Source: Cognatundibacterium squillarum
GTDB taxonomy: Bacteria; Pseudomonadota; Gammaproteobacteria; Burkholderiales; Burkholderiaceae_D
Direction: 5' to 3'
NCBI RefSeq assembly: GCF_014652435.1
Contig: NZ_BMYU01000001.1
Span: 806,001 to 870,000 of the forward strand
Length of the DNA: 64,000 nucleotides
Shown here: positions 1 to 7,985 of the stretch, piece by piece
Layout: the number at the start of each line of letters is the position of its first letter
How positions within the stretch are numbered: position 1 is the stretch's first letter
Position numbers and translations under genes: made by a program
The notes under the pieces: generated by a model
Told to the model about the DNA's origin: nothing
The model's input: only the letters and a program-made list of their open reading frames with translations
Database searches by the model: none

Positions 1-213
1 CCGCTGTTGCTGGTACACGGTGAAGCCGATAACAATCCGGGTACCTTCACCCTGCAAACCGAGCGCTACTTCCAGGCATTAAAAGGTCTGGGCGCACCGG
101 TACGTATGGTGATTCTGCCGAAAGAAAGCCACGGCTACGCGGCCAAGGAAAACATCCTGCATCTGCTGTGGGAGCAGGATCAGTTCCTCGAAGGCTGTCT
201 GAAGAAAAAATAA
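1..213 (+). CDS. S9-family prolyl oligopeptidase (glutamyl endopeptidase-like), C-terminal fragment
   Basis: Only the last 70 codons are in the window; the gene begins upstream of base 1. The fragment reads as the end of an alpha/beta-hydrolase serine peptidase catalytic domain. HGEADNNPGTF carries the expected catalytic Asp (D of GEAD) and SHGY carries the catalytic His; the nucleophile Ser lies outside the window. The wording closely resembles the S9D glutamyl endopeptidase group of bacteria and plants, but a more general S9 peptidase cannot be excluded. The gene ends in a lysine-rich tail and TAA, followed 25 bp later by a strong intrinsic terminator. It converges with uvrB. Confidence 0.8.
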   Translation, partial: PLLLVHGEADNNPGTFTLQTERYFQALKGLGAPVRMVILPKESHGYAAKENILHLLWEQDQFLEGCLKKK

Positions 214-237
214 GCCAGCACCACGCTGACTGAGTTC

Positions 238-270
238 GCCTTGCCGGCTCACGCTGGCAAGGCTTTTTTT
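238..270 (+). terminator. Rho-independent terminator of the S9 peptidase gene
   Basis: An 8-bp stem GCCTTGCC/GGCAAGGC encloses a 10-nt loop and is followed directly by seven T residues. It lies 25 bp after the peptidase stop codon. Confidence 0.9.
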
Positions 271-319
271 ATGGTCACTGGCTCAGCTTCGGAAGAAGAC
301 TGAAAGAAGCTGAAAAGAG

Positions 320-420
320 CCTGAAAACACCTCAAATGCGGTGTTCAGCACAGCGGTACTGCGGTCGTCGGCAGAAAGTCCGGGCCTCAGAAAAAGGCGG
401 ATGCGGACTTCTGCACAATC
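320..420 (-). repeat. Dispersed intergenic repeat, copy A
   Basis: This is one of six copies of a ~100 bp element in the window, here on the minus strand. Read on that strand it has a left module (TGTGCAGAAGTCCGCAT), the core GGACTTTCTGCCGACGACCG starting 33 nt after the left GCA, then a right module (TGTGCTGAACACCGCATTTG), then CAG-rich TTTTCAGG units. It begins at the uvrB stop codon, so uvrB and the repeat overlap by about 2 nt. No separate uvrB terminator is seen in this gap. Copy A is the most diverged just after the core (CAGTACCGCT instead of CCGGATCGCT). Confidence 0.9.
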
Positions 421-2527
421 AACCCTGTCCGCCGGCAATCTGGTTCACTGCATCATGCCCGCCGGCACCGAACAGCAAGTCTTTGAGTTTCGCCAGTTCA
501 TCGCGTACTTTGGCGGCTTTTTCGAATTCCAGATTTTTCGCGTGATCCAGCATTTGTTTTTCCAGACGCTTGATTTCTTTGCTGATCTGTTTCTCGCTCA
601 TGCTTTCGTAGCGTGCCTGCTCTTCCGCCACTTTCTGTTCCGGCTGTGAAGATTTGTCGGAATACACGCCATCAATAATGTCGCGGATTTGTTTCTGCAC
701 GCTCTTCGGTGTGATGCCATGTTCCAGATTGAAGGCAATCTGCTTGGTGCGGCGACGTTCGGCTTCTTCCATTGCACGACGCATGGAATCGGTGATGCGG
801 TCAGCGTACAGAATCGCTTTACCGTTCAGGTTACGCGCTGCGCGGCCGATGGTCTGAATCAGCGAACGTTCGGAACGCAGAAAACCTTCTTTATCTGCAT
901 CCAGAATCGCCACCAGCGACACTTCGGGAATATCCAGCCCTTCGCGCAGCAGGTTAATCCCGACCAGCACATCAAAAGTACCGAGACGCAGATCGCGGAT
1001 AATTTCCACCCGCTCCACTGTATCAATATCGCTGTGCAGATAGCGGACTTTGATACCGTTATCATTCAGGAATTCGGTCAGTTGTTCCGACATGCGCTTG
1101 GTCAGCGTTGTCACCAGCACACGCTCGCCTTTGGCGATACGCGCCACGGCTTCATTCATCAGATCATCAACCTGCGTGATTGCCGGACGCACTTCAATTT
1201 CCGGATCGACCAGACCGGTCGGACGCACCACTTGTTCCACCACCTGATCCGTGCGACGCGCTTCGTAATCTGCCGGTGTTGCCGACACGAAAATCGTCTG
1301 GCGCATCTTGCCTTCAAATTCTTCAAACTTCAGCGGACGGTTATCCAGCGCGGACGGCAGACGGAAGCCGTAATCGACCAGATTCTGCTTACGCGCACGG
1401 TCGCCGTTATACATGCCGTTCAGTTGGCCGATCATCATGTGCGATTCGTCGAGGAACATCAGCGCATCCTGCGGCAGATAATCCACCAGCGTCGGCGGCG
1501 GTTCACCGGGCGCAGCGCCGCTCAGATGGCGCGAATAGTTTTCGATGCCTTTGGTAAAACCGATTTCCGCCAGCATTTCCAGATCAAAACGGGTGCGCTG
1601 TTCAATGCGCTGCTCTTCGATCAGCTTGTTTTCACGCCGGAAAAAGTCCAGACGTTCACGCAACTCTTCTTTAATCGTTTCGACTGCACGCAACACGGTT
1701 TCACGCGGTGTGACGTAATGCGAACCCGGATACACGGTGAAACGCGGAATCTTCTGCCTGACTTTGCCGGTCAGCGGATCAAACAATTGCAGCGATTCAA
1801 TTTCATCGTCAAAAGTATCGACCCGCACCGCCAGTTCCGCGTGTTCGGCAGGGAAAATATCGATGGTATCGCCGCGCACACGGAAAGTGCCGCGTGAAAA
1901 GTCCATTTCATTGCGGGTGTACTGCATCTGAATCAGGCGGGCGATGATGTCGCGCTGGCTGACCTTGTCTTTGGCGCGCAGCGTCAGAATCATTTTGTGG
2001 TATTCGTTCGGATTACCGATACCGTAAATCGCAGATACTGTCGCCACAATCACCACATCGCGCCGCTCCATCAGCGATTTGGTGCAGGACAAGCGCATCT
2101 GCTCGATATGTTCATTGATTGCCGAATCTTTCTCAATGAACAAGTCACGCTGCGGCACATAAGCTTCCGGCTGGTAGTAATCGTAGTAAGACACGAAATA
2201 CTCGACAGCATTTTTCGGGAAAAACTCACGGAACTCGCTGTATAACTGCGCCGCCAGCGTTTTATTCGGCGCAAACACAATCGCCGGACGACCGCAGCGC
2301 GCAATCACATTCGCCATCGTGTAAGTCTTACCGGAACCGGTCACACCCAGCAGGGTCTGGAACGATAAGCCATCCTGTATGCCTTCAGTGAGACTGGCAA
2401 TCGCCGTTGGCTGATCGCCGGCCGGCGGGAAAATTTCATACAAGGCAAACGGGGAATCCGGAAAAGTACGGAATTTTGATTCGTCATAGCCTTCCGTATT
2501 TGCCATATTCACTGGTGCGACCGCCAT
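419..2527 (-). CDS. uvrB: UvrABC system protein B (excinuclease ABC subunit B)
   Basis: UvrB is the damage-verification helicase of nucleotide excision repair. It is loaded by UvrA, opens DNA at lesions and recruits UvrC. At 702 aa the length is normal with a short N-terminal extension. Seen in the sequence: Walker A GVTGSGKT (res 61-68), the damage-probing beta-hairpin around [12 protein letters not shown] (res 114-125), a DESHM Walker B, helicase motifs including QTIGRAARN, and a C-terminal UVR domain (about 650-687) that binds UvrC. AAAGGAAGAG precedes the ATG at 2527; Met8 is an alternative start. I did not find a clear LexA box upstream. It is divergent from tyrB. The stop codon touches repeat copy A. 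Confidence 0.97.
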   Translation of the reverse strand: MAVAPVNMANTEGYDESKFRTFPDSPFALYEIFPPAGDQPTAIASLTEGIQDGLSFQTLLGVTGSGKTYTMANVIARCGRPAIVFAPNKTLAAQLYSEFREFFPKNAVEYFVSYYDYYQPEAYVPQRDLFIEKDSAINEHIEQMRLSCTKSLMERRDVVIVATVSAIYGIGNPNEYHKMILTLRAKDKVSQRDIIARLIQMQYTRNEMDFSRGTFRVRGDTIDIFPAEHAELAVRVDTFDDEIESLQLFDPLTGKVRQKIPRFTVYPGSHYVTPRETVLRAVETIKEELRERLDFFRRENKLIEEQRIEQRTRFDLEMLAEIGFTKGIENYSRHLSGAAPGEPPPTLVDYLPQDALMFLDESHMMIGQLNGMYNGDRARKQNLVDYGFRLPSALDNRPLKFEEFEGKMRQTIFVSATPADYEARRTDQVVEQVVRPTGLVDPEIEVRPAITQVDDLMNEAVARIAKGERVLVTTLTKRMSEQLTEFLNDNGIKVRYLHSDIDTVERVEIIRDLRLGTFDVLVGINLLREGLDIPEVSLVAILDADKEGFLRSERSLIQTIGRAARNLNGKAILYADRITDSMRRAMEEAERRRTKQIAFNLEHGITPKSVQKQIRDIIDGVYSDKSSQPEQKVAEEQARYESMSEKQISKEIKRLEKQMLDHAKNLEFEKAAKVRDELAKLKDLLFGAGGHDAVNQIAGGQG

Positions 2528-2766
2528 CGTGACTCTTCCTTTGTTAAAATGTCCGGCTATCCGGGTATTACGCGAAGCACAATCCGCAGGCCATCCGCCT
2601 GCACTCAGGTACCACCCGTACTGTCATTGTGTTGAATGCTGCATATCGTGCGTCAATGATTTGTGTAATCCCCCGCTGCTTTCACGGCAAAGAACCGGAA
2701 AAGCCGGACCACAGTTTTATTTCAACCACTTCTGTCACTGACACAGAAACATTTCATATTATCACG

Positions 2767-3981
2767 ATGACTGCTACCGCAACTTCTACCCTGTTTTCCG
2801 CGATTGACATGGCACCGCGCGACCCGATTCTGGGCGTGACTGAAGCATTCAATGCCGATACCAACCCGTCCAAAGTCAACCTCGGCGTGGGTGTTTACTA
2901 TGACGATAACGGCAAAGTACCGCTGCTGGCCTGCGTACAAAAAGCCGAAGCCCTGCTGATGGAAAAAGCTGCACCACGCACCTATCTGCCAATCGAAGGT
3001 CTGGCGGCCTATGACCGCGCCGTGCAGGATCTGGTATTCGGCGCGGACAGCGCAGTAGTACGTGAAAAACGTGCGATCACGGCACAGGCCATCGGCGGCA
3101 CCGGCGCACTGAAGCTGGGCGCAGACTTCCTGAAACGTTTTTCTCCGGACGCACAAATCTATATCAGCGACCCGAGCTGGGAAAACCACCGCGCGCTGTT
3201 TGAATCTGCCGGTTTTCAGGTCAATACCTACCCTTACTACGACGCGAATACCCGTGGTGTGAATTTCGACGGCATGCTGCAGGCACTGCAAACCATGCCA
3301 GCGGGTTCTGTCGTTGTGCTGCACGCTTGCTGCCACAACCCGACCGGTGCGGATCTCAGCGACGCGCAATGGACACAAATCATTGAAGTGGTGACCAGCC
3401 GTGGTCTGATTCCTTTCCTCGACATGGCCTATCAGGGCTTTGGCGAAGGCATCGAAGCAGACGGTCAGGTTGTGCGTCGCTTTGCCGATGCAGGCGGCCC
3501 GCTGTTTGTATCGAACTCGTTCTCGAAATCGTTCTCTCTGTATGGCGAACGTGTCGGCGCACTGAGCATCGTTGCTGCCAGCGCAGAAGAAGCCGCGCGC
3601 GTGATGTCGCAACTGAAACGTGTGATCCGTACCAACTACTCCAACCCGCCGTCACACGGTGGTCAGGTCGTTGCTACTGTGCTGTCCACACCGGAGCTGC
3701 GTCAGCTGTGGGAAGACGAGCTGGCGGGCATGCGTGTGCGCATCCGCGAAATGCGCGCAGCGTTTGTGGCTGGTCTGAAAGAAGCGGCGCCAAACCACAA
3801 TTTTGACTTTGTAATGCAGCAACGCGGCATGTTCTCTTACTCCGGTCTGAGCAAAGAGCAAGTCACCGTGCTGCGCGAACAGCATTCCGTGTACGCGGTG
3901 GATACCGGTCGTATCTGCGTTGCGGCGCTGAATAGCAAAAACATTGGCCACGTACTGAGCGCCATCGCACAGGTGCTGTAA
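2767..3981 (+). CDS. tyrB: Aromatic/aspartate aminotransferase (class I, PLP-dependent)
   Basis: This enzyme transfers amino groups between aromatic amino acids or aspartate and 2-oxo acids, using PLP in the cytoplasm. The 404-aa protein starts at MTATATSTLFSAIDMAPRDP. The open frame extends 46 codons further upstream, but that part does not resemble the family. Supporting motifs are NLGVGVYYDDNGKVPLL near the N-terminus, CCHNPTGAD (cofactor-binding Asn), and SNSFSKSFSLYGERVGAL, whose Lys254 forms the Schiff base; an Arg near the C-terminus fits substrate-carboxylate binding. No strong Shine-Dalgarno is visible at this ATG. TyrB versus AspC specificity cannot be settled from sequence; TyrB is the usual label next to uvrB in this group. 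Confidence 0.9.
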   Translation: MTATATSTLFSAIDMAPRDPILGVTEAFNADTNPSKVNLGVGVYYDDNGKVPLLACVQKAEALLMEKAAPRTYLPIEGLAAYDRAVQDLVFGADSAVVREKRAITAQAIGGTGALKLGADFLKRFSPDAQIYISDPSWENHRALFESAGFQVNTYPYYDANTRGVNFDGMLQALQTMPAGSVVVLHACCHNPTGADLSDAQWTQIIEVVTSRGLIPFLDMAYQGFGEGIEADGQVVRRFADAGGPLFVSNSFSKSFSLYGERVGALSIVAASAEEAARVMSQLKRVIRTNYSNPPSHGGQVVATVLSTPELRQLWEDELAGMRVRIREMRAAFVAGLKEAAPNHNFDFVMQQRGMFSYSGLSKEQVTVLREQHSVYAVDTGRICVAALNSKNIGHVLSAIAQVL

Positions 3982-4005
3982 TCGCGCAAAGCGCCGGGGC
4001 AGATA

Positions 4006-4034
4006 TTGACAAGGATTACTCACGTCCCTATAAT
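4006..4034 (+). promoter_or_regulatory. Consensus sigma-70 promoter for the tRNA-Asn cluster
   Basis: TTGACA at 4006-4011 and TATAAT at 4029-4034 are separated by exactly 17 bp, a perfect match to the housekeeping consensus. The first tRNA-Asn begins 12 bp after the -10 box. Confidence 0.92.
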
Positions 4035-4046
4035 GTCTGTCTCTGT

Positions 4047-4122
4047 TCCCTGATAGCTCAGTCGGTAGAGCGACGGACTGTTAATCCGCAGGTCCCTGGT
4101 TCGAGTCCAGGTCGGGGAGCCA
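4047..4122 (+). tRNA. tRNA-Asn(GTT), copy 1
   Basis: The 76-nt cloverleaf has CCA encoded. The acceptor stem is TCCCTGA/TCGGGGA, the D arm is GCTCAGTCGGTAGAGC, the anticodon loop is CTGTTAA with anticodon GTT (Asn), and the T arm contains GGTTCGAGTCC. It is directly behind a consensus promoter and identical to the two copies that follow. Confidence 0.97.
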
Positions 4123-4193
4123 AAGAATTCAAGTTGGCAATGAACTTAAAAATAATCATTGCAATGTAACAAGTTTTGAAGCGCAGCTTCTGT

Positions 4194-4269
4194 TCCCTGA
4201 TAGCTCAGTCGGTAGAGCGACGGACTGTTAATCCGCAGGTCCCTGGTTCGAGTCCAGGTCGGGGAGCCA
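4194..4269 (+). tRNA. tRNA-Asn(GTT), copy 2
   Basis: This copy is identical over all 76 nt to the first tRNA-Asn gene. A 71-nt spacer separates the two. It is followed by its own terminator. Confidence 0.97.
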
Positions 4270-4278
4270 GAACACTTT

Positions 4279-4306
4279 AAGGCTTAACGCTGGTTAAGCC
4301 TTTTTT
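4279..4306 (+). terminator. Terminator after tRNA-Asn copy 2
   Basis: The stem AAGGCTTAAC/GTTAAGCCTT has loop GCTG and runs into a T tract. The terminator after copy 3 has the same stem and a different loop, which suggests duplication of the tRNA-terminator unit. Confidence 0.9.
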
Positions 4307-4364
4307 ATTCCAGTCAGCAGCAAACGGATAAGAAAAATTGCTGCAGTTGGTTGTATAAGTTTGA

Positions 4365-4440
4365 TCCCTGATAGCTCAGTCGGTAGAGCGACGGACTGTT
4401 AATCCGCAGGTCCCTGGTTCGAGTCCAGGTCGGGGAGCCA
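4365..4440 (+). tRNA. tRNA-Asn(GTT), copy 3
   Basis: This is the third identical 76-nt tRNA-Asn. It lies beyond the terminator of copy 2, so it needs read-through or its own promoter; no clear promoter is seen in the ~58 bp upstream. Confidence 0.97.
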
Positions 4441-4447
4441 AAATTTA

Positions 4448-4475
4448 AAGGCTTAACTTAGGTTAAGCCTTTTTT
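4448..4475 (+). terminator. Terminator after tRNA-Asn copy 3
   Basis: The stem AAGGCTTAAC/GTTAAGCCTT has loop TTAG followed by T6. The 10-bp stem is identical to that after copy 2. Confidence 0.9.
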
Positions 4476-4679
4476 ATTCCTCGCACGGTTTTACCCGTCA
4501 TTCTATTGTCAGAACGCGTCATTCTGAATCCCATCTGACGCCGCATCTACCGTAATCATGCAGTTCTGAAGGGCCCTCAGACTGTTTCGTTATACCCTTA
4601 TTTCACTTACATTTAGTCACAATTCAGTCATATTGCTCACGTAGTATTGCCGCGAATCAACTCAAGGCAATACCCTACC

Positions 4680-6671
4680 GTGAACACACTATTCTCCCCC
4701 GCCATACGCCTCGCGCGCCGTTTCCGCATCGCACACAAAGTCAGCTTTATCGCCGTCGCGTTCGCGATTCCGCTGCTGATTGTTGTCGGCTTACTGATTG
4801 CCGAAATGAGTCAGGGCGTTCGGGCTGCTGCGGAAAAACGCGATGCATTAGGCACCATACAGCAGCAGGAAAAACTGATCGCAGCGCTGACCCGGTTACG
4901 TGGCTTGCAGCACCGCCAGATCATGGGCAATAAAGAACTGGCAGAACCGATACGCCAGACTGAACAGTCACTGGCTGCATTCAGCGAAAATCCGCAAAAC
5001 AAAGCATTACTCGATGCGCTGCAACAAAGCATCCGGCAGGATGGTATCAAGGCACCGGCGGTATTTGCGGCTTACAGCAAAACTATTCACACCATTCGCG
5101 AGCAGCAAAGCACCATCGCCCAGCAAGCGAAGCTATCGCTGGACAGCGATGCGATGAATCACAGCCTCGCCAGCCTGAGCCTGCAAGCCCTGCCCGCACT
5201 GCGTGAAAAAGTGGATGTCATGACTGCACGCGGCGCCGCTTACATCGACTCCGGTTTGTTCGAAGCTGGCGAAGATGTGATGCTGAACTCACTTGCCATG
5301 CAGGCAAATAACGATATCGCCGCCCTGCTGCAGACCAGCGCAGCACTGAAAGAGCGCGACGCGGGCTTTGCTGCAGAACATGAACAAATTCAGAAAATCA
5401 GCGATCTGACACGTCGTTTTTTTGAACGCGCAAAAGATGAAGTGCTGGCCTCTGTGAATCAGACTTCCGGCAAAGAATTCAGCGAAGCCGGTGAGCAGGT
5501 ACTGAATGCATTACAGCAAACCCAGCAGCAAACCGAACAACAGCTGAGCAATCGGCTCACGCAGGAACAAACAGCACTGCAATTGCGCATGCTGGAAATC
5601 GTGGCAGGCATCATCGTGCTGACGCTGATCGCAGCCTATCTGCTGGCCGGCATGTATATCGCATTCAGTGCGGATATCCGTCAGCTGACACACAACTTGC
5701 AGGAAACAGCCGCCGGTAATCTGCATGATCCGGTACCGGTCAACGGTCAGGATGAATTATCCGCATTGCTGAGCGCCATTGCAGACATGCGCCACGGTCT
5801 GAGTCAGATGGTGGAAAACATCCGCCACAGCGCACTGGAAATCGACAGCATTGCACATGAAATTCATCAGGAAAATACCGATCTCGCGGAACGCACTGCA
5901 CATCAGGCCGACTCCGTGCAAAAAACCAGCAGTGCAATTTCCCAACTGACCAGCTCAACACAGGAAAATGCGGCGAATCTGGCGCAGGCAAATGCCGTGA
6001 TCGCGGGCACAGCAACACAGGTACAGGAAGGCCTGAACGTGATGCAGAGTGCAATTGAATCGATGCAAAGCGTCACACACAGCGCCAATCTGATTTCTGA
6101 CATCATTAACGTTATGGATGGCATCGCCTTCCAGACCAATATTCTGGCGCTGAATGCCGCTGTCGAAGCAGCCCGTGCCGGACAGGAAGGCCGCGGATTT
6201 GCAGTGGTCGCCAGCGAAGTGCGCAGTCTGGCGCAACGCAGTGCGGAAGCGGCAAAAGAAATCAAACAGCTGATCGACCGTTCAGGTCAGGCAATTTCAC
6301 GCGGTAACGATATGATTGAAGCCGCTGGCAGCAGTATGAGCACAATTGCCCAGGATGTGGCACAAGTCTCCGCACTGATCGAACAAATCGCCGGCGCAGG
6401 CCGCGAGCAAAGCGCAGGCATCTCCAGTGTGAATGACACCATCGCCAGCATCGACAGCATTACCCAGCACAATGCCAGCCTCGTCAGTGAAGCAGCTCGT
6501 TCAGCAGCACAACTGGAGTCGGAAGCGGCAGCACTCAGCGCCGCCATCAGCGCCTTCCGCCCTGCCACAGAGCATGGTCATGCAAGCGGATTCAGCATTC
6601 AGCCTGCAGCCGCAAAGAAACTGTTGAAAGGAAAGCAGGGAGCACAACGCACCAATCCGCGACTGGCATAA
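4680..6671 (+). CDS. Methyl-accepting chemotaxis protein
   Basis: This is a transmembrane chemoreceptor that signals through CheA/CheW. Taken from the GTG at 4680 (AAGGCA upstream) it is 663 aa; a TTG 11 codons earlier is an alternative. Membrane segment 1 is about res 20-44 ([19 protein letters not shown]) and segment 2 about 300-325. Between them is a ~250-aa, Gln/Ala-rich, probably helical periplasmic sensor. A HAMP linker and the cytoplasmic signalling domain follow, with the hairpin tip near res 485-520 ([20 protein letters not shown]). There is no C-terminal NWETF-type CheR tether; the tail is basic. The ligand cannot be predicted. No other chemotaxis genes are nearby. Confidence 0.93.
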   Translation: MNTLFSPAIRLARRFRIAHKVSFIAVAFAIPLLIVVGLLIAEMSQGVRAAAEKRDALGTIQQQEKLIAALTRLRGLQHRQIMGNKELAEPIRQTEQSLAAFSENPQNKALLDALQQSIRQDGIKAPAVFAAYSKTIHTIREQQSTIAQQAKLSLDSDAMNHSLASLSLQALPALREKVDVMTARGAAYIDSGLFEAGEDVMLNSLAMQANNDIAALLQTSAALKERDAGFAAEHEQIQKISDLTRRFFERAKDEVLASVNQTSGKEFSEAGEQVLNALQQTQQQTEQQLSNRLTQEQTALQLRMLEIVAGIIVLTLIAAYLLAGMYIAFSADIRQLTHNLQETAAGNLHDPVPVNGQDELSALLSAIADMRHGLSQMVENIRHSALEIDSIAHEIHQENTDLAERTAHQADSVQKTSSAISQLTSSTQENAANLAQANAVIAGTATQVQEGLNVMQSAIESMQSVTHSANLISDIINVMDGIAFQTNILALNAAVEAARAGQEGRGFAVVASEVRSLAQRSAEAAKEIKQLIDRSGQAISRGNDMIEAAGSSMSTIAQDVAQVSALIEQIAGAGREQSAGISSVNDTIASIDSITQHNASLVSEAARSAAQLESEAAALSAAISAFRPATEHGHASGFSIQPAAAKKLLKGKQGAQRTNPRLA

Positions 6672-6813
6672 CAGCGCATAGTGACGGCAGGCACCTGCGG
6701 TCGCCATCGCCTCGTCATCAGATACAGGCCCACGTCTTGACGTGGCCTTGTCCATTTCAGCACCGGACGAATCCTGAGCCAGGCATCAATCGCATTGGCC
6801 AAGGGGAGGAGAA

Positions 6814-6939
6814 ATGTCCGACAGTATGCAAAATTCGTCATTCGTGATTTTCGGAGAGCCGGACTTTCTGCCGACGACCGCCAGATCGCTGTGCGAAAGT
6901 CCGCATTTCGGGCATTTTCAGGCAAAAAACCGGCCCTGA
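6814..6939 (+). CDS. Possible 41-aa ORF reading through repeat copy B (doubtful)
   Basis: The ATG is preceded closely by a strong Shine-Dalgarno-like tract (AAGGGGAGGAG). The frame stays open through repeat copy B and encodes GEPDFLPTTARSLC. A comparable frame exists in copy D (43447-43548, 33 aa, with AGGAG nine bases upstream) and is open in E and F. Copies A and C have stop codons in this frame, and the differences between copies are not concentrated at third positions. I list it because the ribosome-binding site is unusually good, but coding is unproven. The rest of the 472-bp gap holds a small hairpin near 6727-6747 and the merR terminator. Confidence 0.2.
   Translation: MSDSMQNSSFVIFGEPDFLPTTARSLCESPHFGHFQAKNRP
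6824..6922 (+). repeat. Dispersed intergenic repeat, copy B
   Basis: This copy has left module TATGCAAAATTCGTCAT, core GGACTTTCTGCCGACGACCG, right module TGTGCGAAAGTCCGCATTTC, and then TTTTCAGG. Here the core start and right module form an 8-bp inverted repeat, GGACTTTC/GAAAGTCC, with a 26-nt loop. It lies about 150 bp after the chemoreceptor stop, in a convergent gap with merR. Confidence 0.92.
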
Positions 6940-7062
6940 AGCAGGCTGCCATCATCCCCGCCAGCAATGCAGCCTGCCTCGCGGCTGCCTGGTCCGCGAT
7001 GCGGCACCTGCGCAGTAACATCGCGTAATAGTGCGCAATAGTGCTCCGGAACTGCGTTGCAT

Positions 7063-7101
7063 AAAAAAACACCGCATCATTTACAGAACACGGTGTCGTT
7101 T
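7063..7101 (-). terminator. Terminator of the merR end of the operon
   Basis: On the minus strand an ACACCG/CGGTGT stem with a ~17-nt loop is followed by seven T. It lies about 45 bp after the merR stop. Confidence 0.75.
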
Positions 7102-7144
7102 TACTTGTGCTGACAACAATCCAGAGGATTGCAGTCAGTCCGGA

Positions 7145-7519
7145 TCAGCTTGCTGCCGGCTCGCGCAGCAGCGTGAGTATGGCTTTCAGTTCTTCACGAA
7201 CTTCGTGCAGACTGATTTCCGGTTCCGCGTGGCTGCTGCCATTCGGTTTTGGCCCCGCCAGCTTGTTGCGTGCACCATTGATGGTGAAACCGAGGTCATA
7301 CAGCAACTCACGGATACGGCGCACCAGCAACACTTCATGATGCTGATAATAACGACGGTTACCGCGTCGTTTTACCGGCTTCAGCTGTGAAAACTCTTGT
7401 TCCCAGTAACGCAGAACATGGGCTTTCACACCGCATAACTCACTGACTTCCCCGATCGTAAAGTAACGTTTTGCCGGAATCGGGGGCAACATACTGGTTG
7501 GTATCCTGCTCTCTGTCAT
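7145..7519 (-). CDS. MerR-family transcriptional regulator
   Basis: The 124-aa protein has an N-terminal MerR winged helix-turn-helix (about res 19-88). Its start, RYFTIGEVSELCGVKAHVLRYWEQEF, and the wing NRRYYQHHEV are typical. The C-terminal dimerisation helix is short, and there is no cysteine cluster for metal sensing. The gene follows ihfA by only 10 bp and is presumably co-transcribed with it. This ihfA-merR pair is a common arrangement in Burkholderiales. The effector and target genes are unknown. Confidence 0.9.
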   Translation of the reverse strand: MTESRIPTSMLPPIPAKRYFTIGEVSELCGVKAHVLRYWEQEFSQLKPVKRRGNRRYYQHHEVLLVRRIRELLYDLGFTINGARNKLAGPKPNGSSHAEPEISLHEVREELKAILTLLREPAAS

Positions 7520-7529
7520 ACTCTGCCAC

Positions 7530-7943
7530 TCAGGCTACATTTACAAGGTTAGCGGAATTGGCGTCGTCAACCATGCCCTTCAGTTTCTGACTGGCATGGA
7601 AAGTGACGACGCGGCGTGCGGTGATCGGAATTTCTTCACCGGTTTTCGGATTACGTCCCGGGCGCTGAGGTTTGTCACGCAACTGAAAATTCCCGAATCC
7701 GGACAGCTTGACCGATTCCCCGCGCTCCAGTGCATCGCGGATCTCATCAAAGAAGGTCTCCACCATGTCTTTTGCTTCGCGCTTGTTCAGGCCGACATGC
7801 TCAAACAGCAGCTCTGCGAGCTCTGCCTTGGTCAGTGTCGGCAGTTCTTTTTCTGCCTGTGAACGCGCTTTGGCTGCCTGAACAGCACGGGATAAATCAG
7901 CATCAAGTACCGACTGAAATTCAGCGGAATTTACGTCATTCAT
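7530..7943 (-). CDS. ihfA: Integration host factor subunit alpha
   Basis: IHF-alpha forms a heterodimer with IHF-beta and bends DNA sharply in recombination, replication and sigma-54 transcription. The protein is 137 aa when started at [18 protein letters not shown], where GAGAAG is well placed upstream; an in-frame ATG at 7982 lies almost on the pheT stop. The first ~45 residues are an extension seen in betaproteobacterial forms. The HU/IHF fold follows, with [34 protein letters not shown] and the DNA-intercalating arm [12 protein letters not shown]. It lies directly downstream of pheT, as in many proteobacteria. Confidence 0.95.
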   Translation of the reverse strand: MNDVNSAEFQSVLDADLSRAVQAAKARSQAEKELPTLTKAELAELLFEHVGLNKREAKDMVETFFDEIRDALERGESVKLSGFGNFQLRDKPQRPGRNPKTGEEIPITARRVVTFHASQKLKGMVDDANSANLVNVA

Positions 7944-7985
7944 TGTCAAACTTCTCTCACCTATAAGACTCGCTGAACGCAATCA

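Noticed and set aside
689..1897. 402-codon open frame on the plus strand
   Set aside because: It lies fully opposite uvrB, whose protein is unmistakable.
2600..2660. LexA box upstream of uvrB
   Set aside because: Only a half site (TACTGT) is present, with no matching second half at the right spacing.
4047..4440. Triple tRNA-Asn array as a phage or island attachment site
   Set aside because: No integrase gene or partial tRNA duplicate lies nearby; ordinary tandem tRNA genes explain it.
6795..7028. Peptide GLSADDRQIA shared by frames in several gaps, as a protein family
   Set aside because: The frame is open in all six repeat copies, but differences fall at first and second codon positions as often as third and no shared start exists. 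The repeat explains it at the DNA level.
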